This document shows, one piece after another, positions 7,774 to 16,204 of a stretch of 56,521 bases of DNA. Positions within the stretch are counted from its first letter, which is position 1. The number at the start of each line of letters is the position of its first letter. A program made the position numbers and the translations under genes. The DNA is from Paraburkholderia tuberum STM678 (GTDB taxonomy: Bacteria; Pseudomonadota; Gammaproteobacteria; Burkholderiales; Burkholderiaceae), in NCBI RefSeq assembly GCF_902833905.1, contig NZ_CADFGP010000048.1, positions 1 to 56,521 of the forward strand, in the 5' to 3' direction. The notes beneath the pieces are model-generated. The model was not told where the DNA came from. It did no database searches and was given only the letters and a program-made list of their open reading frames with translations.

Positions 7774-8127
7774 TCATCTGGACGGCGCGCCCGCGAGCAC
7801 CCAGTCGACGACCGCGCGGATGTCCGCATCGCTCATCGATTGATGGGCCGGCATCGGAATCATGCCCCATACGCCGGAGCCGCCGTCCTTCACCTTGCGC
7901 GCGAGTTTGGCCGGCGCCTGCCCGTCGCCCTTGTACTTCGCGGCGATTTGCTGGAACGACGGACCAACCAGCTTGCGATCGACGGCGTGACAGCCCATGC
8001 ATGCATTCGCGGCGGCGACCTGCTGGCCGCGCGGCGCCTCGGCCGCGCGAGCACCCGACGTCATCGTGCCGGCGAGCGCGCCGACCACCAACGCGAACAC
8101 GACACCCGCACGCGTCATACCGCGCAT
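7774..8127 (-). CDS. Class I c-type cytochrome (periplasmic)
   Basis: 117 aa. The start ATG shares its A with the TGA stop of the upstream BON-lipoprotein gene. A TTG one codon earlier is also in frame. Cleavable signal peptide of about 28 residues ending in GARA. Haem motif CMGCH at 43-47 and probable axial Met92 in IPMPAH, typical of small c551/c552-type carriers. Acts as a periplasmic electron carrier; partner unknown. Last gene of the yraN-diaA-dolP-cytochrome run on this strand, translationally coupled to dolP. Confidence 0.85.
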   Translation of the reverse strand: MRGMTRAGVVFALVVGALAGTMTSGARAAEAPRGQQVAAANACMGCHAVDRKLVGPSFQQIAAKYKGDGQAPAKLARKVKDGGSGVWGMIPMPAHQSMSDADIRAVVDWVLAGAPSR

Positions 8128-8918
8128 CAAGGCACCGCCTTCGGATTACCCGGTCGCACCGACGTCGACGAGTTGACCGGCGCAGGCGCCTGCTGATCGA
8201 GCGGCCGCGCGCTCACCGACGAATCGGGAATCGCGCCGACCGTCGGCTCGCTGACCTCGGGCTGCGAGGCGGCCACCGGCGCCGTCGCACCGGCGGCCGC
8301 AGCAGCTTCGGCTTCCTGCGGCTGTATGTACTGGAACACCTTGACCACCTCCACGACGCCCGGCACGCGGCTCGTGACGTCGGCGCCGATATTGCCCTCA
8401 TTCATCGTGACGAGGCCCATCAGATAGACGTTGCCGCGCTCGGCCACGACCTTGAAATTGTTCGCCGAAATGTTCTTCTCGGCGATCAGAGCGGTCTTCA
8501 CGCGCGTTTCGAGGTAGGTGTCGTTGGTGCGCGACGAGAACGAGCTCGCCGGCGCGATCGCCAGTTCATTGACGATCGTATTCACGTTGTTCATGTTCCG
8601 CACGATGCTCTCGGCACGCTGCTTCGACGCCTCGCCCGCGACCTCGCCGGTCAGCAGCACGCGGCGGTTGAACACCGTGACGTTGACGTGCGCGGAGTCC
8701 GGCAGATTCTGGCTGATCTGCGACAGCGCCTTCACCTGAATCTCGCGATCCTCGGTCTGCGCGCCGAGCGTGCGGCGGTCGGTCGCCATCAGCGCGCCGC
8801 CGCCCGCCGCGGCTCCGACAGCGAGAAAGCAGCCTTGCAGCGTGGCCGACAGGCCCGCCGCGACCCCGACCACGAGCACGGTTCTCACCAGTGTCTTCTT
8901 GATGCGGAAAACGCTCAT
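8127..8918 (-). CDS. dolP: BON-domain outer-membrane lipoprotein (DolP/YraP-like)
   Basis: 263 aa from ATG 8918 with AGGAG upstream. A preceding TTG is in frame. Lipobox LQGC with Cys30, then two BON domains (about 50-120 and 135-195) as in Escherichia coli DolP, which supports outer-membrane integrity and amidase regulation. The C-terminal 60 residues are an Ala/Pro/Ser-rich tail not found in E. coli DolP. The order yraN-diaA-dolP with rsmI divergent copies the E. coli rsmI-lpoA-yraN-diaA-dolP locus, except that lpoA is absent here. Symbol given on domain plus synteny. Confidence 0.85.
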   Translation of the reverse strand: MSVFRIKKTLVRTVLVVGVAAGLSATLQGCFLAVGAAAGGGALMATDRRTLGAQTEDREIQVKALSQISQNLPDSAHVNVTVFNRRVLLTGEVAGEASKQRAESIVRNMNNVNTIVNELAIAPASSFSSRTNDTYLETRVKTALIAEKNISANNFKVVAERGNVYLMGLVTMNEGNIGADVTSRVPGVVEVVKVFQYIQPQEAEAAAAAGATAPVAASQPEVSEPTVGAIPDSSVSARPLDQQAPAPVNSSTSVRPGNPKAVP

Positions 8919-8944
8919 CAACTAGCTCTCCTTCGAAATCAGTC

Positions 8945-9532
8945 TCAGTCTTCGCCGAGCAACATGGCATCGATGCCGTCGCACAGGCAATGGATGGTCA
9001 GCAGGTGCACTTCCTGGATGCGCGCCGTGCGGTCGGACGGCACGCACACGTGAATGTCGGTGTCGCTCAGCACCTCCTGCGCGCGTCCGCCGCCCTTGCC
9101 GGTCAGCGCAACGACGATCATTTCGCGCTCATGCGCGGCTTCGATCGCGGCCAGCACGTTCGCGGAATTGCCGGATGTGGTGATCGCGAGCAACACGTCG
9201 CCGGGCTGACCGAGCGCCCAGACCTGTTTCGCGTAGATCTGTTCGAACGAATAGTCATTGGCGATCGCGGTGAGCACGGAGGTGTCGGTGCTGAGCGCAA
9301 TGGCCGGCAGACCTGGCCGCTCGCGCTCGAAGCGGCCGATCAGCTCGGCCGCGAAATGCTGCGCGTCGGCGGCCGATCCGCCGTTGCCGCACGCGAGGAT
9401 GCGATTGCCGTTGGCGAGCGCGGCGAACATCGTGTCGATCGCGGCGGCGATCGGCATCGACAGGGTTTCGAGGGCTTCGAGTTTGACTGCCGCGCTGTCG
9501 CGGAAGTGTTGTTGGATGCGTTCGACTGACAT
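8945..9532 (-). CDS. diaA: SIS-domain protein DiaA / phosphoheptose-isomerase family
   Basis: 195 aa with one SIS domain (ILACGNGGSAADAQHFAAELIGRF; SGNSANVLAAIEAA). Two roles exist in this family: GmhA, sedoheptulose-7-phosphate isomerase for LPS heptose, and DiaA, a DnaA-binding initiation factor. Genomic position between yraN and dolP is that of diaA in E. coli, which favours DiaA. Sequence alone does not exclude isomerase activity. Ends 26 bases before the dolP start, probably in one transcript. Confidence 0.8.
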   Translation of the reverse strand: MSVERIQQHFRDSAAVKLEALETLSMPIAAAIDTMFAALANGNRILACGNGGSAADAQHFAAELIGRFERERPGLPAIALSTDTSVLTAIANDYSFEQIYAKQVWALGQPGDVLLAITTSGNSANVLAAIEAAHEREMIVVALTGKGGGRAQEVLSDTDIHVCVPSDRTARIQEVHLLTIHCLCDGIDAMLLGED

Positions 9533-9674
9533 CGAGTCTCTATCTTGTACCGCGAATGGACCGCACTGCGCGGCCGTGTTGTGAAGTCATACTGCCAGGC
9601 TGTGGCCGCCGATGAGTTCGCGCGGCACGCGAGCGCAAGTTTATCGCACTCACGCGCGTTGTCTGCGCTGTCGG

Positions 9675-10097
9675 TCAGACTTCGTCGGCGCGAAACGCAT
9701 CGCGCAACCACACGAGCCTGCCGCTCTCGAACGCGACGACGTCGAAACGGCACGCGGGTTCGTCGCGCGGGCCGCGGTTCGTCGTGGCGCGCGTCGCGAG
9801 ATAGTGCCGCGCCGCTCGCACGATGCGCTGTCTCTTCTGCCAACCGATGCTCGCAGCCGCACCGCCATAATGCCGCTGCGCACGCGCGCGAACTTCGACG
9901 AACACCAGCGCGCCGTCACGATCACTCATCACGAGATCGATCTCGCCGCCCCGACAGGTGACGTTGCGCGCCACGAAGCGCAGACGCTGGCGCTGCAAAA
10001 ATTCTCGCGCGCGTGCTTCGAAAGCCGCGCCGACGGATTTGGACTGGTGAGCGCAGGAAAAGTTGTGGGGGGTTTTTGGACCGGCGTTTATGGGCAT
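9675..10097 (-). CDS. yraN: YraN/UPF0102 family nuclease-fold protein
   Basis: 140 aa from ATG 10097. Upstream in-frame codons run into rsmI and are discarded. Restriction-endonuclease-like fold signature of UPF0102: GAAFEARAREFLQ, NVTCRGGEIDLVM (GEID), LVFVEVRAR (the E-x-R/K active-site pair) and RIVRAARHYLA. Family function is unsettled, and structure suggests a Holliday-junction-resolvase-like nuclease fold. Divergent from rsmI with about 88 bases between starts, so they share a promoter region. Confidence 0.88.
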   Translation of the reverse strand: MPINAGPKTPHNFSCAHQSKSVGAAFEARAREFLQRQRLRFVARNVTCRGGEIDLVMSDRDGALVFVEVRARAQRHYGGAAASIGWQKRQRIVRAARHYLATRATTNRGPRDEPACRFDVVAFESGRLVWLRDAFRADEV

Positions 10098-10185
10098 CTT
10101 TTGCGCAGTCTTCGGCACGGCCTGCTCGCGCAAGCCCACATGGCACAATGTCGGCCTCGTTCCGTCTGTTTGTGTCTTCCGTGTC

Positions 10186-11070
10186 ATGACTCCTTTCTCC
10201 GAACTCGCGCAAGGGCAGCAGTACCCCGCCGCCGCGCTGTATGTGGTGGCCACGCCGATCGGCAACATCGCCGACATCACGCTGCGCGCGCTGCACGTGC
10301 TCGGGCTCGCGGATCGCATCGCCGCCGAGGACACCCGCAACACCGGTCAGCTGCTCGCGCGCTACGGCATCTCGAAGCCGCTCGTCGCCGTGCATCAGCA
10401 CAACGAGCGCACCGCCGCGCAGCGCGTAATCGAGTATCTGCAGGCCGGCGAGCGCGTGGCCTACGTGTCCGACGCGGGCACGCCGGGCATCTCGGACCCC
10501 GGCGCCAAGCTCGTCGATGCCGTGCGCGAGGCCGGCTTCGTGGTGGTCCCGCTGCCCGGCGCGAGTGCGCTCGCCACCGCGCTCAGCGCGACCGGCGACT
10601 GGGTCGCGACGTTCTCGTTCCTCGGCTTCCTCCCGCCGAAGCCGAAGGCGCGCGCCGCCGCCTTGCAGGCGCTCGCGCAACATCCTCACGCGATGGTGTT
10701 CTACGAAGCGCCGCACCGGATCGTCGAGACGGTGCAGGCGCTCGCCGATGTGTTCGGCGGCACACGCCGTCTGCTGATCGCGCGGGAACTGACGAAGTTA
10801 CACGAAGCCCTGCACCAGGGCACCCTGGCCGAAGGGCCAACGTGGCTCGCTGCCGACGCGAACCGGCAGCGTGGCGAATTCGTGCTGGTGGTCGAAGGCG
10901 CGGCGCCCGAAGCGGCCGGCGAGCACGATCACGACGCGCTGCTCGGCATCCTGCTGGAAGAATTGACGGTGAGCAGCGCGGCGAAGGTCGCGGCGGCGCT
11001 CACGGGCGCATCGCGCCACGCGTTGTACGCGCGCGCGCTGGCGCTGAAGGAAGACAAGCCCGAAACGTGA
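10186..11070 (+). CDS. rsmI: 16S rRNA 2'-O-methyltransferase RsmI (C1402)
   Basis: 294 aa, normal family length. Start at ATG 10186 gives the family N-terminus. The in-frame upstream part overlaps the yraN start and is discarded. Signatures of the tetrapyrrole-methylase fold: YVVATPIGNIADITLRAL, AEDTRNTGQLL, YVSDAGTPGISDPGAKLV, PGASALATALSATG and FLPPK. Uses S-adenosylmethionine to methylate the ribose of C1402 in 16S rRNA. Followed by a strong hairpin terminator shared with the convergent rlpA-like gene. Confidence 0.95.
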   Translation: MTPFSELAQGQQYPAAALYVVATPIGNIADITLRALHVLGLADRIAAEDTRNTGQLLARYGISKPLVAVHQHNERTAAQRVIEYLQAGERVAYVSDAGTPGISDPGAKLVDAVREAGFVVVPLPGASALATALSATGDWVATFSFLGFLPPKPKARAAALQALAQHPHAMVFYEAPHRIVETVQALADVFGGTRRLLIARELTKLHEALHQGTLAEGPTWLAADANRQRGEFVLVVEGAAPEAAGEHDHDALLGILLEELTVSSAAKVAAALTGASRHALYARALALKEDKPET

Positions 11071-11109
11071 GGGTCGGGCCCGGCGGGTAAAAGGCTGACG
11101 GCAACAGAA

Positions 11110-11138
11110 AAGGGCCGCATGTCGCGGCCCTTCGATTT
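11110..11138. terminator. Bidirectional terminator between rsmI and the rlpA-like gene
   Basis: 9-bp perfect stem AAGGGCCGC / GCGGCCCTT with loop ATGTC, followed by CGATTTTC on the plus strand and TTTTCTG on the minus strand. The two flanking genes converge on it. Confidence 0.85.
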
Positions 11139-11190
11139 TCTACAGACGGTTGGTTCAGCCGACGCGGCATCATCGCCACGTAACGTCACA

Positions 11191-11796
11191 TCACTTGTTC
11201 GAATCCGAGTTCGACGCGAGCGTCTCGTTCAGCTCGGCGCGCGCTTCCTGCTGCGTGAGCCCTTCAATCTTGACCCGCGCGGTGCCGGTGTGGCGCATGT
11301 CGAGCATGGCGGCGGCCGCCATCGACAGGTCGATCACGCGGCCGCGGGCGTACGGGCCGCGGTCGTTGATCCGTACGATCACCGAGCGCGAATTGGCCGG
11401 ATTGGTCACGCGCACGTACGAGCCGAGCGGCAGGGTGCGATGCGCGGCCGTCAGGGCATGCATGTCGTAACGCTCGCCATTGGCGGTGCGGCGGCCGTGG
11501 AAGAAGCGTCCGTACCACGACGCGCGTCCGATCTGATGGAAGTCCGCGACGTCGACGCCGTCGTCGGTGAGCGGCTGCGCGTCAGCCAGCGGCGACGCGG
11601 GCGCGTTCGACGCGCTCGGGCTCGAGGCCGGCGCGCTACCGAACGATTGTGGTCCGAAAGAGCTCAGGTGCGTGTTCTTTGTACTTTGCGGCGTGTCGTT
11701 CGCGGACGTATCGGGCGCGCCCGGAGGCGTGGCACAGCCGGCCAGTACAAAAAAGGCAAAAAGAGTCCCTACACCACGGGTTAGCCGAGTTTTCAT
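11191..11796 (-). CDS. RlpA-like septal ring lipoprotein (lytic transglycosylase family)
   Basis: 201 aa from ATG 11796, which puts a classical lipoprotein signal (KTRLTRGVGTLFAFFVLAGC) at the very N-terminus. TTG 11835 is a possible but worse start. After a Ser/Ala/Pro-rich linker comes the double-psi beta-barrel of RlpA: GRASWYGRFFHGRRTANGE, LPLGSYVRVTN, VRINDRGPYARGRVIDLS. The barrel's Asp (NDRGP) and His (FHG) are present. No SPOR domain follows, so it is a short RlpA-like form acting on peptidoglycan from the outer membrane. The region upstream (11836-12268) is an unusually structured leader. Confidence 0.88.
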   Translation of the reverse strand: MKTRLTRGVGTLFAFFVLAGCATPPGAPDTSANDTPQSTKNTHLSSFGPQSFGSAPASSPSASNAPASPLADAQPLTDDGVDVADFHQIGRASWYGRFFHGRRTANGERYDMHALTAAHRTLPLGSYVRVTNPANSRSVIVRINDRGPYARGRVIDLSMAAAAMLDMRHTGTARVKIEGLTQQEARAELNETLASNSDSNK

Positions 11797-11956
11797 AAGA
11801 CGTGCAATCACATTGTCGAGCCGCGTCACCCGCAAACTGCTGGGTGTGTTGCTTGCGGCTCCGGCGGTAGGGACGACAACGCGCCGCGCGAAAATGCGCA
11901 GTACGTCAAAGCCCGGATACGGCTCACTCAGCCGCTACCGCACGGTTAATTTTCAC

Positions 11957-12256
11957 GTCTGGCGCAACCTGTCCCCGGCAGCCTGACCAGACCCCACATG
12001 CCGCCAACTGAACGTGGCAATGACACGTTCTTGCGCGCGCAACTCAGCGCGCAGGAACGGCGGCGTAGGCCCCACCCAGCGTCACGGAGATTAATTCCGT
12101 AGCAGGCGCGCGGCGCCTGGCTGGGCAAGACGTGTGCATCGAACGCATCGATACTGGATGGCCGTCGGCATTCCGACAGCCCTTACTTGAACGGCGAGCG
12201 GCATTCCCTTTTTGTGGGAACGCATCGCCTTGTGGCAGCACAATTCCTAGTGCATG
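11957..12256 (-). ncRNA. Candidate structured RNA or long rlpA leader (unnamed)
   Basis: About 300 bases full of nested inverted repeats: GTCTGG/CCAGAC (11957-11992); GCCGCC/GGCGGC (12000-12064) enclosing GAACGTG/CACGTTC and TGCGCGC/GCGCGCA; CCCAGC/GCTGGG (12075-12125) enclosing ACGGA/TCCGT and CAGGCGC/GCGCCTG; ATCGA/TCGAT; a 9-bp hairpin at 12160-12181; GCATTCCC/GGGAACGC near 12200-12222; TTGTG/CACAA (12230-12243). In two hairpins the mismatches on the plus strand (A-C) become G-U pairs on the minus strand, pointing to a minus-strand RNA. A TATAAT lies just upstream. I recognise no Rfam family. No T-run terminator is seen, so it may be a cis leader of the rlpA-like gene. Confidence 0.45.
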
Positions 12257-12262
12257 AAGTCC

Positions 12263-12268
12263 ATTATA
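12263..12268 (-). promoter_or_regulatory. TATAAT -10 element before the structured region
   Basis: Perfect sigma-70 -10 hexamer on the minus strand, placing a transcription start near 12256, immediately before the hairpin cluster. No good TTGACA is seen 17 bases upstream, so strength is uncertain. Confidence 0.45.
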
Positions 12269-12445
12269 CCCAAAACTTTTTGTTGGGATGGCGAGCTGCT
12301 CAAAAACTTGATCAATCTTCACATTTATCGCAAAAATGGACATACGAAAGACCGAGACGGGCCGGGAGCCGGCCCTGTAGCATGGGCGGCGGAGGCTGTC
12401 GCGAGGCCCGGTACAATCAACGTTTTTCCAGCGCGTCGTCCAGCC

Positions 12446-13090
12446 ATGAAAGTCACCCTGATCCCCGTCACGCCGTTCCAGCAGAACTGCTCGCTGCTCG
12501 TTTGCGAGGCCACCGGGCGCGCTGCCGTCGTCGATCCGGGCGGCGACCTCGACATGATCCAGCGCGAGATCGCGCGGCAGAACGTGACCGTCGAAAAGGT
12601 CTTGCTGACCCATGGCCACATCGATCACTGCGCCGGCGCGAAGACACTCGCCAGCCACGACGGCGTGCCGATCGAAGGTCCGCATCCCGACGAACGCTTC
12701 TGGCTCGACAAGCTGCCGGACCAGAGCACGCGCTTCGGCTTCCCGGCCGCCGACGCCTTCGAGCCGGACCGCTGGCTACAAGACGGCGACACCGTGCAAT
12801 TCGGCGACGAAACCCTCGAGGTCTACCACTGCCCCGGCCACACGCCGGGCCATGTGGTCTTCTTCAGCCGCGCGCACCGGCTTGCACTAGTTGGCGACGT
12901 GCTGTTCGCCGGCTCGATCGGCCGCACGGATTTCCCGCGTGGCAATCATGCGGACCTGATCCGCTCGATCCGCGACAAACTCTGGCCGCTCGGCGACGAC
13001 GTCACGTTCGTGCCCGGCCACGGCCCGACCTCGACGTTCGGCGCCGAGCGCCGCACGAATCCCTACGTCGCCGACGGAGTGGGCGCATGA
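12446..13090 (+). CDS. MBL-fold hydrolase (glyoxalase II-like, YcbL type)
   Basis: 214 aa. Start at ATG 12446, about 30 bases after a TACAAT box. Metallo-beta-lactamase fold with the metal motif THGHIDH (H56, H58, D60, H61), CPGHTPGH, LVGDVLFAGSIGRTDFP and VPGHGPTS. This is the short single-domain form without the C-terminal substrate-binding domain of classic GloB, as in YcbL, so hydrolysis of S-lactoylglutathione or another thioester is plausible but unproven. The stop overlaps the start of the next gene (ATGA), so the two are translated together. Confidence 0.85.
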   Translation: MKVTLIPVTPFQQNCSLLVCEATGRAAVVDPGGDLDMIQREIARQNVTVEKVLLTHGHIDHCAGAKTLASHDGVPIEGPHPDERFWLDKLPDQSTRFGFPAADAFEPDRWLQDGDTVQFGDETLEVYHCPGHTPGHVVFFSRAHRLALVGDVLFAGSIGRTDFPRGNHADLIRSIRDKLWPLGDDVTFVPGHGPTSTFGAERRTNPYVADGVGA

Positions 13091-13719
13091 GCAGCGAAAT
13101 CTATGTGAGTACCGACGTCGAAGCGGACGGCCCGATCCCCGGCCCGCACTCGATGCTGAGCTTCGCATCCGCCGCATACACCGAAGACAAGCAGCTGATC
13201 GCGACGTTCTCGGCGAATCTCGAACTGCTCGAAGGCGCAGCGCCGCATCCGGTTCAGGAAGCGTGGTGGAAGACCCAGCCGGAAGCATGGGCGGCCTGCC
13301 GCCAGGACTTGCAGAAACCCGAGGCCGCCCTGACCGCCTACGTCGAATGGGTCGAGGCGCTGCCGGGCAAGCCGGTGTTCGTCGCGATGCCCGCCGGCTT
13401 CGACTTCACCTATATGTTCTGGTACATGATGCGCTTCGTCGGCCGCTGCCCGTTTTCGTGGTCGGCGCTCGACATCAAGACGCTCGCGTTCGCGATGACC
13501 GGTCTGCCGTACCGCAAGAACATCAAGCCGCGCTTTCCGAAGCACTGGTTCGACGAGCATCCGCACACGCACGTCGCGCTCGACGACGCGATCGAGCAGG
13601 GTGCCCTCTTTTGCAACATGCTGAAGGACTTGCGCGCGCGTCAGCCCGAGCTGCCGGGGGACGGCAAGGATGATGGGGACGGCTCAGGGCAAAACGCCGC
13701 TCCCGACCCGGTAAATTAG
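13087..13719 (+). CDS. DnaQ-like 3'-5' exonuclease family protein
   Basis: 210 aa. The start overlaps the previous stop by four bases. STDVEADGP near the N-terminus supplies the Asp-x-Glu pair of DEDD exonucleases (D10, E12). FDFTYMFWYM and HTHVALDDAIEQG resemble the Exo II and Exo III motifs (final Asp-Asp). It differs from oligoribonuclease and DnaQ epsilon, and the substrate is unknown. The last 20 residues are a low-complexity Asp/Gly tail. Confidence 0.7.
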   Translation: MSSEIYVSTDVEADGPIPGPHSMLSFASAAYTEDKQLIATFSANLELLEGAAPHPVQEAWWKTQPEAWAACRQDLQKPEAALTAYVEWVEALPGKPVFVAMPAGFDFTYMFWYMMRFVGRCPFSWSALDIKTLAFAMTGLPYRKNIKPRFPKHWFDEHPHTHVALDDAIEQGALFCNMLKDLRARQPELPGDGKDDGDGSGQNAAPDPVN

Positions 13720-13809
13720 GCAATCTCGCTCGCGAGAGCCGTTTTACATTGCGTTTCGTTTTCGCGCCCTCTACCATGCGTTGATACGGCGACGCTAACG
13801 GAGGCGCAG

Positions 13810-14268
13810 TTGACACTCGATACGTTCTCACAGAAGATCCTGCGCCTACTGCAGCTCGACGCACGTCGTTCCGTGCAGGAAATCTCCGACCAGGTCGGGC
13901 TGTCGAGCACGCCGTGCTGGCGGCGCATCAAGGACATGGAACAGTCGGGCGTGATCCAGCGCTACACGGCGCTGCTCGATCGCGAAAAACTCGGCTTGCA
14001 CGTGTGCGCGCTCGCGCATATCCATCTGACGCGCCACACCGAAGGCGGCGTCGAGCAGTTCGAGCGGGAAATCGCCACCTGCCCCGAAGTGACCGAGTGC
14101 TACAGCACGACCGGTGAATCCGATTACATCCTGAAGATCGTCGCGCCGGACATCAAGGCGTACGACAGCTTCCTGCACGAACGCATTTTCAAGATTCCAG
14201 CCGTCGCGCAGGTGCGGACGAGCGTCGTGCTGCGCGAAATCAAGTTCGATACGCAGTTGCCGTTGTGA
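13810..14268 (+). CDS. Lrp/AsnC-family transcriptional regulator
   Basis: 152 aa, initiated at TTG 13810: GGAGG ends six bases upstream and no ATG gives the family N-terminus (LDTFSQKILRLLQLDARRS). HTH at about 20-45 (SVQEISDQVGLSSTPCWRRI), then the RAM ligand-binding domain (CPEVTECYSTTGESDYILKIV). Typical local or global regulator of amino-acid-related genes. Stands alone, with the CDF exporter convergent downstream, so its targets cannot be read from context. Confidence 0.9.
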   Translation: MTLDTFSQKILRLLQLDARRSVQEISDQVGLSSTPCWRRIKDMEQSGVIQRYTALLDREKLGLHVCALAHIHLTRHTEGGVEQFEREIATCPEVTECYSTTGESDYILKIVAPDIKAYDSFLHERIFKIPAVAQVRTSVVLREIKFDTQLPL

Positions 14269-14271
14269 CGG

Positions 14272-14293
14272 ATGCCGCCGCCGCGGGCGGCAT
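14272..14293. terminator. GC-rich hairpin after the Lrp/AsnC-type gene
   Basis: 8-bp stem ATGCCGCC / GGCGGCAT with loop GCCGCG a few bases after the stop codon. It lies between convergent genes. No T-run, so weak. Confidence 0.4.
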
Positions 14294-14331
14294 GAAGGTT
14301 CGCGGCATCGGATGCCCGAAACTCGTCGGAC

Positions 14332-15615
14332 TCAGGCGGCGTTGTGAGGCTCCGTGGCAGTTGACCGAGCGCCGGGGGCGACGCCGGTCTGGAGTTCCGC
14401 CGCCGGACCGCCTTGCGCGGCCGAGATATCCCGTTGCAGCAGCACGTCTAGCTTGCGCGCGCCGAGACGACGCTTGAGCGCCTCCAGATCGACGCGCCCA
14501 AGCGACTGCGCCTCGCTTTCCAGCAGACGCGCGGCCTCGGGGCCGTCCGCAGCGCGCCCTTCAACGGACGCCACCGCCGGTAACACCACCTCCACGTCGA
14601 GCCCGGTGCTCAGGTAGTGCAGATTTATCCCAGCGGCCTGCAAGCCCCAGGCCGCCAGCGCCGCGTCGACCTCGGCGGTCACGCGCTCCCGCGGCGGCAG
14701 ATCGACCGGTGGATGCGCGAGCGCATCGTTTTCCGGATCGACGTGGATCAGCGCGTCGAGCACGCGCTTGTCGGTCAGCACACGCAGACGCGCCGACTCC
14801 GCGATGTAATGCCCTTCCGATACCGAAATCATCGGATCGACCAGAATGTGCGCGTCGACGAGCGCGAAATCGCCCATCTTGCGCGTACGCATTTCGTGCA
14901 CGTCACGCACGCCGGGGGTGGACATCAGCAATGCGCGCATGTCGGCCGCGGCGGTTTCGTCGAGCGCGCGGTCCGACAGATCCTGCAGCGCGTCCCAACC
15001 GAAGGTCCAGCCCATGCGCGCGACCATGAAACCGACGATGGCCGCCGCGATCGGGTCGAGCAACCGCAAGCCGGCGAGACTGCCGATCACGCCGATCCCC
15101 ACCACCAGCGACGATGCCGCGTCAGAGCGCGCGTGCCATGCGTTCGCGATCAGCATCGCGGAACGCACGCGCTTCGCCTCGCGCAGCATGTAGCGAAACA
15201 GCGCTTCCTTGCAGACCAGCACGAGCGCCGCGACCGCGAGCGCGCTCATGTGCACGGGGGGAATATTTTGCAGGTCGGCGAGCCGCGTACCGGCGCGCCA
15301 CAACATGCCGACGCCGACCGAGATCAGCAGCGCGCCGAGAAATAACGACGCCACCGTCTCATAACGGCTATGCCCGTAATTGTGATCCGCGTCGGGCTTG
15401 GCCCCGCTGTGCCGATTGGCAATCAGCACGACAAAATCGGAAATAAGATCGGCAAGGGAATGGATACCGTCGGCAACTAGCGCCTGCGAGTGCGCGATCG
15501 TGCCGATGGCGATTTGCAGCGTCATCAACACGCTATTGAGCGCAATACTCGCAAAAGTACTTTTGCGCGCAACGCGTTGTTTCTCGGTGGTTTGGGCGAT
15601 CGCGGCGGACTGCAT
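14332..15615 (-). CDS. Cation diffusion facilitator (CDF) metal exporter
   Basis: 427 aa. N-terminal membrane domain with about six helices and the metal-site residues of the family: QALVADGIHSLADLISDF in TM2 and NAWHARSDAASS in TM5, i.e. the D/H-x3-D pairs. A long cytoplasmic C-terminal domain (about 210-427) is larger than in FieF (about 300 aa), with an extra 100 residues ending in a disordered Ala/Thr tail. Exports divalent metal (Zn, Fe, Co or Mn) by proton antiport. Metal not decidable from sequence. Confidence 0.9.
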   Translation of the reverse strand: MQSAAIAQTTEKQRVARKSTFASIALNSVLMTLQIAIGTIAHSQALVADGIHSLADLISDFVVLIANRHSGAKPDADHNYGHSRYETVASLFLGALLISVGVGMLWRAGTRLADLQNIPPVHMSALAVAALVLVCKEALFRYMLREAKRVRSAMLIANAWHARSDAASSLVVGIGVIGSLAGLRLLDPIAAAIVGFMVARMGWTFGWDALQDLSDRALDETAAADMRALLMSTPGVRDVHEMRTRKMGDFALVDAHILVDPMISVSEGHYIAESARLRVLTDKRVLDALIHVDPENDALAHPPVDLPPRERVTAEVDAALAAWGLQAAGINLHYLSTGLDVEVVLPAVASVEGRAADGPEAARLLESEAQSLGRVDLEALKRRLGARKLDVLLQRDISAAQGGPAAELQTGVAPGARSTATEPHNAA

Positions 15616-15788
15616 GCTGAAGAGGCGGAAAGGTCAATTATTGTTATTGTACCCGCCGCGAATCGCGCACGCAGGGAAAATCGGGGAAAAACCTTTTTAA
15701 ATCAATCGCTTATCTAAACGAAAAGCATTCGCGTTCCAGTTGCCTGAAGCGCATGCGACAAAAAACTCGGCGCCGCAAATGACGAAAA

Positions 15789-15816
15789 CCGCGCCCTGAA
15801 CGGTGCGCGGCTTTTT
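15789..15816. terminator. Bidirectional hairpin terminator
   Basis: 6-bp stem CCGCGC / GCGCGG with a 10-base loop, followed by CTTTTTC on the plus strand and TTTTCG on the minus strand. Serves the H-NS-like gene, whose stop is about 90 bases away. Confidence 0.6.
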
Positions 15817-15901
15817 CAGATTCTGCAGTAGGCTATAAACGCGGTGGATTGCCGCTATTCGTACTACGTGCGGCCAACCCTCACTGCCCGCCTGATCGTG
15901 A

Positions 15902-16204
15902 TTACTTCTGGATCAGAAACTTTTCGCGATCAAGACCCGCAATCCAGCGCGGCGGCTTGCCGCGACCCGACCACGTGCTGCCGCTTTCCGGATCGCGATA
16001 TTTAGGCGCGACGCCTGCGCGCGGCCGGCTCGCTTTAGCGCCTTTCGGTGCGCGGCCGCCGCCGAGTTCGCTCAGCGAAATGCCGTAATCCGCCATCTTC
16101 TGCTTGATTTCATTCAAGACTTCCGCGTATTCGCGCGACTTCGCTTCTTCAATCTGCTTTTCGAGCTTCTCGCGCTGCGCGAGCAGTTCCTTGTAAGAAG
16201 ACAT
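15902..16204 (-). CDS. H-NS family histone-like nucleoid-structuring protein
   Basis: 100 aa from ATG 16204. The in-frame extension to 16270 is rejected because it breaks the family N-terminus. Coiled-coil oligomerisation region at 1-50 (YKELLAQREKLEKQIEEAKS), basic linker KGAKASRPRAG, and C-terminal DNA-binding motif YRDPESGSTWSGRGKPPRWI, the 'TWSGRGR.P.W' signature. Binds curved AT-rich DNA and silences acquired genes. The 400 bases upstream are notably AT-rich, which would suit autoregulation. Confidence 0.93.
   Translation of the reverse strand: MSSYKELLAQREKLEKQIEEAKSREYAEVLNEIKQKMADYGISLSELGGGRAPKGAKASRPRAGVAPKYRDPESGSTWSGRGKPPRWIAGLDREKFLIQK

Noticed and set aside
11957..12256. 6S RNA, RNase P RNA or tmRNA as identity of the structured region
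   Set aside because: It lacks the rod-like 6S shape, the RNase P core sequences and a tRNA-like end with tag frame, so it is left unnamed.
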